Source: Chara braunii (taxonomy: Eukaryota > Streptophyta > Charophyceae > Charales > Characeae). Taken from it: a stretch of 34,115 nt of DNA. Shown one piece after another: positions 17,337 through 27,530 of the stretch. The notes under the pieces are model-generated. The model was given only the letters and a program-made list of their open reading frames with translations. It ran no database searches and was not told the origin of the DNA. A program made the translations under genes and the position numbers. The DNA lies in the NCBI GenBank assembly GCA_003427395.1, contig BFEA01000118.1, forward strand, positions 1,796,626 through 1,830,740, in the 5' to 3' direction. The first letter of the stretch is position 1. Every line of letters begins with the position of its first letter.

Positions 17337-18141
17337 CGGTCAAGCATAGAAATTTATTACCAGAAAACTTTCGGGACGAGGCCGGGGACCTCACAATTCA
17401 ACCCGGAGTTATCCTGGCAGCCTCAGCCAGTTTCGCTTACGAGCTAAAAGCTCGACAACCAAACTAAACTGCTCTCAATAATTGGAGAGATTCCCAGGGT
17501 TGTGGATCACCAGGACAGCGGTCTAAATTTGGCCACTCTGTTCCTAGAAGGGTTTTCCCAACGCCTGAAGCAAAACTGGGTAATGCTCCCACCCAGCCTT
17601 TGTTTTCCGGGTTGTTTGTAGAGGAATTCCTGGCCTCATTTTTCACTTGAGCATAATGAAAGCCTGCAAAGGCCCCTTTGTTAAAAAAAAAATAATAATT
17701 TTTTTTTGGAGAGATTCCTTTTTTTCTTTTTTTTAACAGCTGGGAACCGGGTCCGGCGTCCCTTAGAGATTCCTTTTCTTTTTGGGAAAGTCTAGGACTT
17801 GTTAGTCAAGCGTTTTTTTTAGCAAGCCTTTTTTTTCAGTGCTGGGAAGGGGGTCCAGCGTCCCCATTGACCTTTATGCAGTATACATTGAAAATGACAC
17901 TGCAACATTGATTGCTCCTACGGAATGGGAGGATTTACTTTCACCGAGGTGAAGCCCTGCCTCTTCAGTCCTCTTAAAGGCCGCCAGATACAAACAGTGG
18001 ATATCAAAACACAAAACAGAAAAGGAAAAAGCATTGGATATCAAGTTGATCTTCATAATCGATGGTGGGAAACCTGGAATTCGTCCCAACTGAGGGCTGT
18101 GCGCTGCTTTTAGTTTTGCACCCTGTACTGATCTGTAGTTC
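17337..18141. other. No recognised gene; short T-rich direct repeats
   Basis: GGAGAGATTCC recurs at about 17484, 17708 and, in part, 17766. GCTGGGAACCGGGTCCGGCG (17741) and GCTGGGAAGGGGGTCCAGCG (17843) are near-copies, each next to a T run. These may be ends of small retroposons. Confidence 0.5.
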
Positions 18142-18511
18142 AGGGCCTCGCCACACCAATGTCGAAACATCACGAAATTCGACATATGTCAGGAGATTTT
18201 CGACATTCCCTCTTCCGACATAAAAGCCCTCTTCGCCACACCGCATGTCCAAGTGAAGAACTCACGAGTCGTGTGCACAAAAGAGACAAACTGGGGTGAA
18301 GATAGGGCAAGAATTCGACATCCCATCCGAGGACTGTTGAAAATGTGCGAGTTGCAGGCCTGAACTGGAAACGAGCACTTCTCGACAGGAGGTGTCGAAT
18401 CCCTTTCCCTGACAGCTCCTGAATTTTTTCTGCATCTCGGATTTCGACATGCTGTGTGGCCAGGGGAAAATGTCGAAAATGCAGTTTTCGACATTGGTGT
18501 GGCGAGGCCCT
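18142..18511. mobile_element. 370-bp MITE with TGTCGAAA ends
   Basis: The left end AGGGCCTCGCCACACCAATG plus TCGAAA is the exact reverse complement of the right end (18486-18511), a perfect 26-bp inverted repeat. About ten TGTCGA/TCGACA motifs are scattered inside on both strands, as expected of sub-terminal transposase-binding sites. No coding frame. The same family is seen at 633-1174. Target duplication could not be defined. Confidence 0.85.
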
Positions 18512-19014
18512 CAGTGGTGCGGAGCATTTAGATTGACACCATGCCCCATTCTGTTGTTTAGTGGCAGAGTGTTGTTTTGTCAGCGGCAGAGTTTAGAGGG
18601 CCCGAGTGGAGCCTCGGGATTTCCTCTTTCATTTTGGATCGGGGTGCAGCAGATGTTTGAATACAAGTACACAGCAGGGCAGGTTTGATCCAAAGAGGAC
18701 ATGACATTCTTAGGGCATACTGACATGAGGACCTAAAGTCGCAAATGTCTGGGAACTTCGGTACCACCTATTTGCGCCTTTGGGTGTGCATGTGGTCACA
18801 CCCACCTTCTGTGTCCAGAAAAGACAGAGTCGCAGTGCTGACACTTGCTCCTCACAGGAACCGCCGGTAGTCATACCCCCAAAACTATTTGGAGCTTTTA
18901 TTTTTTTTTGAAACGGTTTCACCCAGTTTACCTGACAGATGAAGATGTCAGGACTCGATCCCTAGACCTAAACCGTAACCCTGTACATTGACCATGTGAC
19001 CCTGTAACCCTACG
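18512..19014. other. No recognised gene
   Basis: CCCTGTACATTGACCATGTG, then ACCCTGTAACCC near 18979-19010, is a short internal repetition just before the proposed LTR. Confidence 0.45.
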
Positions 19015-19970
19015 TGAGATTTGAACCCCCGACCTGTCCCTACACTCCTTAGGAGAGTTCGTATGGGTGTTAGTCAGTCGTTAGGTCTTGAACCATAGCC
19101 CTTCGTGTTAGCAGTTTAGTACGTTAAGCTTACTTACGGTCCTTCTGGAAGTCTCTATCTGGCTTTCCGGGGTAGTGTAAGGGTCAGTCCGTATCAGTTT
19201 GTAGATTCGAGAAAGTCGTAGGGCAGTTTACACCGTCTGAGTCAGCAGGTCGGCCAGTCCACCTTGTCCAGTCAGCAAGTACCAGGTGGGGTTCCCACGT
19301 GGTTTGGAGCCACAAGGCCGTGCGGTTTGGGGCCTACAGTCCCACGCGGTTTGGGCCCTGGGACATCGACGGACCACGCGGTTTGGGCCCCACAGGCCTA
19401 CGAGGTTTGGGCCCCACAGGCCGACACGGTTTGAACCCAGGGCCAGGGCTGGCCAGTCCACCACGACAGTATAAATAAAGCAGCAGCGCCCAGTCATTCA
19501 TCCATTCGCCTGTGAGCCATGCGGAAGCGCTGCTGGAGCTACTTGTGCAGTGGAGGTCTGCAGGTGCCCGAAGCTGAAGCGGGCTGAGGAAGACGATGGC
19601 GGCCTTAGCTAAGAGGAGGAAGACGACGGCGGCCATAGCCGCCAAGCTGCTGACATCAACAGAGTGTACAGTGTGTGTGTGTAATGTGTGGACATTCAGG
19701 GTGGATCTTCGTGCATGTATGCATGAGTGAGGGTGAGGCTGATGATGGAGACAGTGTTCGGTTGGGACTTCAGACAGTGTTCGGCGGCCAAAGCCGCAAG
19801 TTGTAATGGTTGACTTGAGCTGAATTTCTGGCCAGAGGCCATATCTCTGCGTTTTCAGTGTGGGCGCATGTCGCCAGTGAAAGTTCATTGCTGGTTCTGA
19901 GTTGATAAAATTGGTTTGCCATCGGCACATAAGTGTATGCATGTTGTAAACGAGATTGAGACAAGTCTCA
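19015..19970 (+). mobile_element. 5' LTR of a Ty3/gypsy-like retrotransposon (proposed limits)
   Basis: The 3' limit is supported by the primer-binding site that follows. TGAGA at 19015 and TCTCA at 19966-19970 form a short inverted terminus that starts TG and ends CA; the 5' limit rests on this alone. Inside are 25-30-bp repeats of CACGCGGTTTGGGCCC (19297-19440) and a TATAAATA box. There is no second LTR in the window, so identity between LTRs cannot be used for dating. Confidence 0.5.
19470..19477 (+). promoter_or_regulatory. TATA box of the LTR promoter
   Basis: TATAAATA sits about 500 bases before the primer-binding site, in a GC-richer context. Transcription would start near 19500. Confidence 0.6.
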
Positions 19971-19976
19971 TTGCAT

Positions 19977-19995
19977 TGGTATCAGAGCTGGTTCC
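19977..19995 (+). promoter_or_regulatory. Primer-binding site for initiator tRNA-Met
   Basis: TGGTATCAGAGCTGGTTCC begins with TGGTATCAGAGC, the complement of the 3' end of plant initiator tRNA-Met and the classic primer site of plant LTR retrotransposons. It lies a few bases after the LTR terminus. Confidence 0.92.
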
Positions 19996-20348
19996 CGTTG
20001 TCCACGCCATAGCGACAGAGCTGCAGAGAGGGAAGGAGGCAGCCATAGCTGGAGTGCGGCAGAGAGAGAGAGATAAGGAGAGATAAGGAGGAACTTACCC
20101 GCTCTGTGAAAGTGAAGAGTCCGCCATAGTGGACGGCGGCCATAGCCGCCAAGCTCAGAGAGGGAAGAAGACGACCGTTTAGGAGGATGAAGGTGACGCA
20201 AGCGAGAGGGAGAGAGGTGGTGAAGGTGAGGGAGGCCATAGCCATCAAGAGGAAGGAGAAGTCGTTTATAGCCGAACTTGAGGGCGAAGGAGAAGAAGGG
20301 CGAGTTGACGAAAATGAAGAAGGAAGAAGAAGCCGCCATGACCAAGTG

Positions 20349-20472
20349 TTGACTAGTGGACTTTGACCAAGTTTTGACCGGCGAGCATTGACTGGCAAGC
20401 ATTGACCGGCGAGCTTTGACCAAGGAGGGTTGACCGACGTTGACTGGCGAGTGTTGACCAGTGTCGTTGACC
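20349..20472 (+). repeat. Array of ten TTGAC(C/T) boxes at about 14-bp spacing
   Basis: TTGACT or TTGACC begins at 20349, 20363, 20374, 20388, 20402, 20416, 20430, 20440, 20454 and 20467. Five of the nine intervals outside the two short ones are exactly 14 bp. TTGAC(C/T) is the W-box core bound by WRKY factors. The array lies in the untranslated leader between the primer-binding site and gag. Confidence 0.85.
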
Positions 20473-21006
20473 AAGCTGGAGAGCGAAGAGGAGAGCGGAA
20501 TAATCTCTCCAAGCCCTGGCCCTATCCTTGTTACCCTGTGGATTTCCACACTCACCTTGGTACTTACTAGAAGATCAGTCGAAGTCTGTCTGTCATCTCT
20601 TTCTGCATCGAGTCACTTCTGTCCAGGTCGATAGGACTCCGTGTATGTGGTCAGATAGGGGCTGTGAGCCAGTGTCTGCACGAGACTTAGTAGGGGTTGA
20701 GTTGTGTTTGACGCCAGACGACCTGGGAAAACACCCCAAGGACCGGTACAGATCGGTAGGTTGCTCTTGGTGGCACACTATACCTGAACTCGGAGCTGTA
20801 GAGCACGTATCCAATTTGTCTAAGTCTTGAAAGGACTTTGGTTGTGATCGTCGTCTTGTCTGTGGCATTAAAGAAATATAATTGAGGAGTTTGGGGGATC
20901 TCCTTAGAAGGCCTCTTGATCAGCCATTAGTCCTGTAGTGACAAACTAGTGTAGTTCAGGCTAGAGATGAGTAGTTGTCAGAGTGTCAATTTGAAGCGAC
21001 AGGTGG

Positions 21007-21182
21007 GTTTCGGTGACAGTGGTTCTGAGCGCTTCCGTCGGTTGTGGCAAGTTTCGGTGACAGTGGTTGCGAAAGCATCCGTCAGCTGTGGAAAGTTTCG
21101 ATGACTGTGGTTGTGTTCTCATCCGTCGGCTGTGGAAAGTTTCGGTGACAATGGTTGCGAAAGCATCCGTCGGTTGTGGTAA
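21007..21182 (+). repeat. 44-bp tandem repeat, four copies
   Basis: The unit begins GTTTCGGTGACAGTGGTTGC and ends CCGTCGGTTGTGGAAA-like. It lies in the retrotransposon leader shortly before gag. Confidence 0.9.
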
Positions 21183-21285
21183 CCTGGTTTAAGCTGAAGA
21201 AAAACCTTTGTAGTCCTTTAGAAGAGTCGGGTGGATAGGTCTACGTGTTGAGGAGTGGAATCGTCAGTGATTGTGTCCTGTCAAC

Positions 21286-22834
21286 ATGATGACCACCCAA
21301 ATCGGAACGAGCACTGCCCCCTATAGCAAAGAACAAGAAGAAAGGGTCGTCGTTATTCTCCGTAAGAAAAAGAAGAAAATGGAAAAGGAGTTGATTGAAC
21401 ATGCGAAGAAGTTCGCTTTGTTGGGAGAAGAGGCGGCCAAAAAGAGACAAATGGAAGAGGAGTCGGAGAAGTGGAAGAAGGAGCATGAGGAGAAGCTGGC
21501 CGCAGCCGAGGCTGAATTTGAGGAAGAATAGGAGGTAGTAGAGCCCGAAGAAGAAGAGGCCTTGGTGAGAAGAAGGGGGGAGGCAAGTTCCAGTAGTGCT
21601 CCATGAGACGAGGTGGAGAAGGTAGTTAAGGAATGGGTAGCTACTTTATCCTGGGGGGAAGATACGGAGGCAGGCGTGATGGTACCTCGAGCAGAGAGAG
21701 AGGCGGTGAACAGAGAGCTGGAAGAAGAAAGGGATCCTTTACGACGACAAGCAAGGGAGCAAGAGAAGCAACCGGAGTGGAAATTGCACCTAGCACAGAA
21801 GAGAACAAGGCGCTTGGAGGTAGCAGAGAGGGTGGAGCAGGAGTTGAAGGCGGCGGAGATAAGGATGTAAAAGATCTAGGATGAGACCGAGATAGGAAAG
21901 AAGATCGACACCTTGTCCGAAAGCGTAGAGACTCACTCCTTACTGACCGCCCAACGAGCTCAGCTGAACACATTTGCGACCATGATATCGCACTCGAGTC
22001 AGTACGAGTTGGGTTTCGAGAGTCTGCACAGAACATGATAACCCATTTGATTGGGGGACATCCATAGAGCGATAGGGGAAACTGAGAAATTCTATACGGA
22101 CACCATAGAGGGCGCCAAGATAGCGGTTCGTAAGGAAGAAGAGGCCAGAGTCTGCCGTTGAAAGGTCAAGTCCGGTTCCCTAAGCGGTATAGTGGGAAGA
22201 AGGGGGAAATTTTTGATAACTGGGAGGCCAGCGTCTATTCATATATGTATTTGCAGGGCGTAGCACCCGAGGATCACGTCCTAGTAGCCTTCCAGGCTAT
22301 GAGAGACGAGACGGTTAGCTTCGCGCGGTCACTTGCAGGCGCAACTCATTGGAAAAATTATATGATCCAGTATTCCATTATCACCCACCTCACTAACTTC
22401 CTCGCCAAGTTGCAAGAATGCTTCGCGGACGCCACTAGCAATATTAAGGTGTCTGATAAGCTACCAATGATCCGTACGCGGCAGTGGAGGAGTGTCAATG
22501 CTCTCAAATCCACTATGGTTGAGCTCATCGCTATGCCCGACCATGGAGTGACTGACACATAGTTTGTCCAACTCTTTTACCGCGCGTTGCCCGAGCATGT
22601 GCAAGGACACTTTTTCGCTAAGAAGCAGCAAGCAAGAATGACTTATGATGTCCTTAGTAGAGAGGTTGTTGCATTTGTTGTCAAAGTTGCACCAGTTACC
22701 ACTTTTTGGCACAAAGATATGACCGAAGGCAAAAAGTGGATGGGTCACACCATCTCTTGCCGGGTCAAGGCCAATGACAATTTAATACTCATGATGGTGG
22801 GAGGTGGTGTTGATGCACAAGCTGTTAACGGGTA
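21286..22834 (+). pseudogene. Retrotransposon gag, broken by stops and a frameshift
   Basis: It starts at ATG 21286 (MMTTQIGTSTAPYSKEQEER). Residues 20-200 are a charged coiled coil (KKKKKMEKELIEHAKK, EEAAKKRQMEEESEKWKKE). In-frame stops fall at 21529, 21604 and 21868, with more near 22037. Near 22160 the reading moves to another frame and gives the capsid-like gag domain: KGEIFDNWEASVYSYMYLQG, then FARSLAGATHWKNYM, FLAKLQECFADAT and, after a stop at 22560, FVQLFYRALPEHVQGHF. It stops at 22832. Gag forms the particle in which the element's RNA is copied. The fold order (coiled coil, then a domain with conserved aromatic residues) fits Ty3/gypsy. Decay is advanced and the copy cannot act on its own. 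Confidence 0.82.
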
Positions 22835-22842
22835 GCTGAAAA

Positions 22843-23190
22843 TTCAAGAATGAAAATTCTGAAGTGAGAGTTTTGGGCAGTCTGAAAATCTTTAATGATC
22901 ATGAAGTGGTGAAAGGTTCGAAGACCCTGAAAACCACTTGTTTAGGCAGGCTGCATCCTGAAGTGGTGAAGTGAAGGTTTTGGGCAGTCTGAAAATCTTG
23001 AATGGTCCTGAACTGGTGAAAGGTCCGAAGACCCTGAAAACCACATGTTTAGGCAGGTAGCATCATGAAGTGGTGAAGGGTGTCATGAAGGCGTGAAAGG
23101 TCCGAAGACTCTGAAAACCACCTTTTTAGGTAGTCTGCATCTTGAAGTGGTGAAGGGTGTCCTGAAGTGGTGATGAAAAATACGACTGTT
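22843..23190 (+). repeat. Tandem repeats of about 107 bp inside gag
   Basis: Two units of about 107 bp (GGTTTTGGGCAGTCTGAAAA ... GAAAACCACATGTTTAGGCA) are followed by a 77-bp and a 30-bp partial unit built on CTGAAGTGGTGAAGGGTGTC. They separate the capsid part from the gag tail. Confidence 0.85.
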
Positions 23191-23510
23191 GTTCACCTTC
23201 TCTCTGCTGATGAAGTCCCCTACTTTGACATTGAATAGAGACTCGAGGAGGAGGAAGGTAGTGGGGTAGAGAAGGGGAGCGCCTACATTGTTGTAGCGGC
23301 CGGAGCCTCAAGGAGGCCGTAAGGAGGAGGAAAGGGCCCTGGCAGGAACGGTCGGGCCCCAGGTGGCCAAGGCCAGGGGGTTGGCATTAACAGGGACCGC
23401 CAAGCAGGAGGAAGGGGTCAAGGTTCCCTGTGTAACCATCCGCGTTTTAGTCAGTCACCTTCAAGACAAGGAAGGTGGCACCCAGGCCGGCCCGAAGGGC
23501 GACCTTGAGA
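23173..23510 (+). pseudogene. Gag tail remnant; pol missing
   Basis: After the repeats the frame resumes VMKNTTVVHLLSADEVPYFD, then a stop, then EEEEGSGVEKGSAYIVVAAG and a Gly/Arg-rich part (GRNGRAPGGQGQGVGIN, QAGGRGQGSLCNHPRFSQS). A Cys-His spacing there may be a ruined zinc knuckle. Sequence similarity to the element ends at about 23510, where the R1 copy on the minus strand begins. Protease, reverse transcriptase, integrase and the 3' LTR are absent. Confidence 0.6.
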
Positions 23511-23529
23511 ATCATTAGGAATTGGGCAG

Positions 23530-23701
23530 AATGTATGGCAGGACCACATAGACAGGTACCAATGCGTTGTCGAGCGCATCGACTCCCGCCTTTTTCACGT
23601 AGGCGAGAGCCCTCCCGGCCATGTCACACAGGAGTTTAACAGAAACAAAATTCAGAGACAACTCAGGAACGACGCAAAATAACCCCGCGAACCGCCGAGA
23701 C
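23530..23701 (-). mobile_element. Dispersed repeat R1, copy B, distal part
   Basis: The reverse complement matches 13457-13600 of copy A (CGTCTCGGCGGTTCGC, CTCCTGTGTGACATGGCCGG, GATGCGCTCGACA). It continues copy B where 25561 leaves off, so the two are one insertion split in two. Confidence 0.8.
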
Positions 23702-23710
23702 GGCCGTTGT

Positions 23711-25551
23711 CTGTGTATCTTTTTAACGCAGAATGAGGGAATTAAACTCCTGTTGAATCCCGTTAAATTCAAAAAAATTGCGTTAAATTTGCATTAAATG
23801 CGAGAATGGGCCGCTCCCCTGCTTTTCGGAAAAACGGAATTGATGTGCGGGGTCCGGAACACGTGGCCCTAGGCAAAAAAAAAAAATCAAAAAAAAATCC
23901 CCCAACCCTTGAAGCAGCTCTCATCCGCCCCCACATCCCCCAACCCCCAACGCCCCAGTTATGTGTGTGTAGGTGTGCTGTGTATGCGAGTATGTGTGTA
24001 TGTGTGTGCCTGTGCATGAGAGTGTGTCTGTGCATGAATATGAATGTATGCGTGTGTGTTTGTGTATGTGTGTGTTTGTAAGTGTGTGTGTGTGTGTGTG
24101 TGCATGATTGTTGGCATGTGTCCATTGTTTCCCTTTTGAGGGATATAGTTTTTTCCTGTTGAAAACTGGGGGCGGGCGATATGAGTTTCGGCGGGCGATT
24201 TGGGTCTGTGTTTTTTTTTTTTTTCTCTTCTACTGTGCAAGGAAGATGAGAAATAGTGAACTTCAGCAATCAAACAACATCATATACACAAGACCAGATA
24301 GTCGGGACCTCGAACCAACAACAAAATTGCATCACGAGTTTCACCAAATAAGAAAACACCAAGAGCTCATAATTGACAATGCTGGTAAAATCTCGTCATC
24401 ATCATCAATGAAGAACCAATGTTGATATCCTATCTGGCGCTCGACGCCCAGACTACAGATGGCAGATCCTATCTAGCCTAGACTACAATGTCGAAGATGA
24501 CGTCAACAACTTTCCCGAAGTACGAGCATATAGCGACCAATGTCGCACGCTTCCAGCACCAGGTATGTTTTTCGCCTTACTCACAACCTCGTTCCCCAAC
24601 ACACAGATGCCACTTGCACCCAAGGACCACCCTATGCCACACCCAGCTTACAGCAGCGCAACTTGGCTATGGTTGCCTGCTCCTTCCTGCTCGCCCGTGA
24701 GCGCGTGAGTGTCAGCGAGCTATAGCGCAGCAGCGCTTACGCGACATGCAGCCAGCACCCGAATGCCCAATATGGAGGCGGGCCTTTTGCTATAACAAAG
24801 TGGCCTGCTTGTGTTCAGTCCCAGGAAGCTTCCAATAGGCCCCGGTAGCCTGAGGCCCAGCACGAACGAGAATAGGCCTTGGGCCTGAAGTGGTTGCATA
24901 CCCCCAATTGCCTTTGGTCTGTGTTTGGCCCAATATCCGTATCCAGTCCAGGGCCTGTTTTCCATACATTCACTCATGCAGCCCAGGGCTTGGGTTCTCT
25001 CAACCAACTGACGCAAGACTCATGCAACCTGCTACAGGCCCAATTTTGTGTGTGTGTGTGTGTTTTTCCTTTTTTTATTTTATTTTTATGGTTTTTATTT
25101 TTTTTAAAATACACGAAATTCTAAAAACATAAAATAAAAAATAAATTGTTGTACATCTTTGAATGATCTACAACCCTATATTTTTTATTTGTTTTTCTGT
25201 TTTTGTTTTAACCCTTAAAAATAATAAAAAATATGTGTGAAACCCAAAACAAAAACACTCATTTCACTTAGTTTTTGTTTTTTCTTATTGTGTGTTTATG
25301 TTTTTTATTTTTTAAAAATATATTTAAACATAAAAAAATAAAAATAAAAATACAGGGTTGTAGTCCTAAAAAAAACCTACAACCCAATTTTTGTTTTTTG
25401 TTTTTTGGATAATTTTTAACCCAGGAAAAAAATCATCGCGGACCGCATTAATTCGCGTCCAACGTGCGTTTGAATGAGAGTTTAACGTGAATTCAACGGG
25501 CGCTGAATTTTTCAACGCGGAACCCGCATTGAATTCAAAATCGGACACACA
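23711..25551. mobile_element. 1.84-kb non-autonomous DNA element inside R1 copy B
   Basis: The ends CTGTGTATC and GGACACACA(G) are inverted. Flanks GGCCGTTGT (23702-23710) and GGCCGCGGT (25552-25560) look like a 9-bp target duplication with two mismatches, as left by Mutator-like elements. R1 copy A is uninterrupted at the equivalent point. Sub-terminal GTTAAA/GTTGAATTC repeats occur at both ends. The interior holds TG microsatellites, T-rich and AT-rich runs and some unique DNA, but no transposase. TIRs are very short, so the class is tentative. Confidence 0.55.
23960..24104. repeat. TG-rich microsatellite
   Basis: Imperfect TG repeats; another short TG run lies at 25046-25061. Confidence 0.9.
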
Positions 25552-25560
25552 GGCCGCGGT

Positions 25561-26225
25561 TGCGTCGCTCCTTTCGCCGCTCTAGCCGGGTGCGCCAGCT
25601 ATACATCCCTTGATCCCTTACGACAGGATAGGTTCCCGGGGGGCACAACTTGCTTCCCTAAGGGGCTGTCACCACCCTTAGGGGCGTATCCTTACCGAGC
25701 TACTGACCCACATGCGAAAGCTTTTAAATACAATTGTAGAGGTGGATCAGCCGAGGACGTTTGCTCATTCGTTGTAGTATAGATACACTTGGTTAACGCC
25801 GAGCGAACCCGAACGTCGTTCGTTCCTTAGGGCGTTGATCTCCTAAGTACGAAGCGAACGCCGGTTGATTAAGATGGTATGAACCAAGCGTAAAACCCCA
25901 ATTCATCCTAGTCCCTTTGACACGTAATAAAAAAAAGTTGTTACAACCTTATATGGTTACATCGAAAGGAATCGAACGTAATCGGTAGGACGGTATATCC
26001 AATCTGAAATGATAACTAAAAAAAATTGAATTATCATATGAAGTATTCAATAATACAATATCAAAATAAACCCCGACCACCTCGAATTGAACTCCACAAA
26101 ATAATCATACAACCGCCAACAAGGAGTTGGTTACGGACAATAATTTTGATGCAGCCGAGAAGGTAATCAATCGACTGCCTTAGTTTTGACTTGATGAGAC
26201 GCGCTGCCAAAGTCACTCATTCCAA
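25561..26225 (-). mobile_element. Dispersed repeat R1, copy B, proximal part
   Basis: The reverse complement aligns with 12783-13455 of copy A: GACTTTGGCAGCGCGTCTCA, CGTTCGCTTCGTACTTAGGA, GTGGGTCAGTAGCTCGGTAA and CCCCTAAGGGTGGTGACAGC. It ends at GCAACCGC, the site of the 1.84-kb insertion. Confidence 0.85.
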
Positions 26226-26987
26226 CCTACCTCTGAGCTAAAATTAGGCACACACACTTGTCTTCACACATTTTTAATTTTCTTGAACGACAGGCTGCTT
26301 TGCTAATGACTATATATCAGGCCCTCTCGCGACATCGGAGCTGCCGCAACGGCCGAGCATAGGTCGTGCACCTCAACTCGATCCATTGAGGGGGCTGATG
26401 GACTCAGCAGCGAAGCTGTTACACATTCTTTGGCGGATCTCAACTTTCATGACCACCTCTCTCCAGTTTGTACCAGTTATCACCCATCGTGGTGTCTGGA
26501 TTAATGCACAGAGTTTGGTATCAGGTGGAGAGAGGAAAAGGACGAATGAATCAGGACGGGGATCACGTCGGGTGCATTCGAAGATGAAGACGAGGGAGAG
26601 TAGCTATGGCGGAGTGAAAAAGGTATAGCTCGCTCGTTCCTTAAAGGAATCGGGCGAGGTAGAGGTGGAAGTCGCAGTTTTAAAGCGAGGTGAATCGATT
26701 GGCAGAGTCAGTTTGGCGATAAGAAGAGTGTAGAGGGAGGTTAATAGAGAAAATTGTGCGCGGAGAGATGGTGGGAACAAAAAAGAAGAGAAACAAGAAA
26801 TGCATATCTCGCTCATTCCCGTACGAGATGAGACGAGATAAGATGTCATCTTGGATTTTTAGATAGGGCAATCACGTTAGTAAAGCCGATTTTAGAGATG
26901 GGGCAGTGGACTAAGTGGCGCAGTGCACGGGGGCTGTGCGCGGGAGGGAAGAACAGCTTCGCGATAACAAGAATACTTACATGTTTT
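26226..26987. other. No recognised gene
   Basis: A plus frame at 26386-26628 is open (WRISTFMTTSLQFVPVITHR) but matches nothing I know and has no conserved motif. Confidence 0.4.
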
Positions 26988-27530
26988 AGCGGAAGATTCA
27001 TTTCAAATTTTGCTCATCGTATCGACGAAAGTTGCCTCTCTCTATCTCTCTGTGCGCACGGCTGGACAACGGCGTATACTTCCGAGTTCTAGCAAATGAT
27101 TCATTCTGATTGTGCACATCCTATTAGTGGAAGTAGCCCCTCCCCGACTTCTCTGCACACACAACTTCAGAGCGTGGTGTATGCTTCCGGGTTCTAGCAG
27201 ATAATTCATTTCGATTTTGCTCATCCTGTTGACGGAAGTAGACTCTCTCTATCTCTCGGCATACAAGGTTGGAAGACGGGTGTATCCTCCCACTTTCCAC
27301 CGAAAGATTCATTATGAGTTTGCACATCTTATGGGTGGAACCAACCTCGTGCTATAATCCCTGCACCCATGGCTAGGAAACAAGGTGTATATTTCCACAT
27401 TTCACTGGAAGATTCATTCTGGTTTTATGCACCCATCGATAGAAGTAGCCATTATATTCCTTTGTGTACGTGGCTGAAACAGGTAATGTATATTTCTGTA
27501 ATCTAGTGGAAGATACATTTTCAATTGCAT
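26988..27530. repeat. About 105-bp tandem repeat, five diverged copies
   Basis: Each unit carries GTATACTTCCGAGTTCTAGC, then GATTCATTCTGATTTTGCTC-like sequence, then CATCCTATTGACGGAAGTAG and a CT/TC-rich part. Copies start near 26988, 27075, 27182, 27285 and 27390. Frames on the minus strand simply read the repeats. Confidence 0.8.

Noticed and set aside
19200-19942. 202-codon minus-strand frame
   Set aside because: Runs antisense through the LTR and its GGTTTGGGCCC repeats; no domain.
19015-26225. Complete LTR retrotransposon spanning this interval
   Set aside because: No 3' LTR, protease, reverse transcriptase or integrase is visible; the element is cut near 23510 and other repeats follow.
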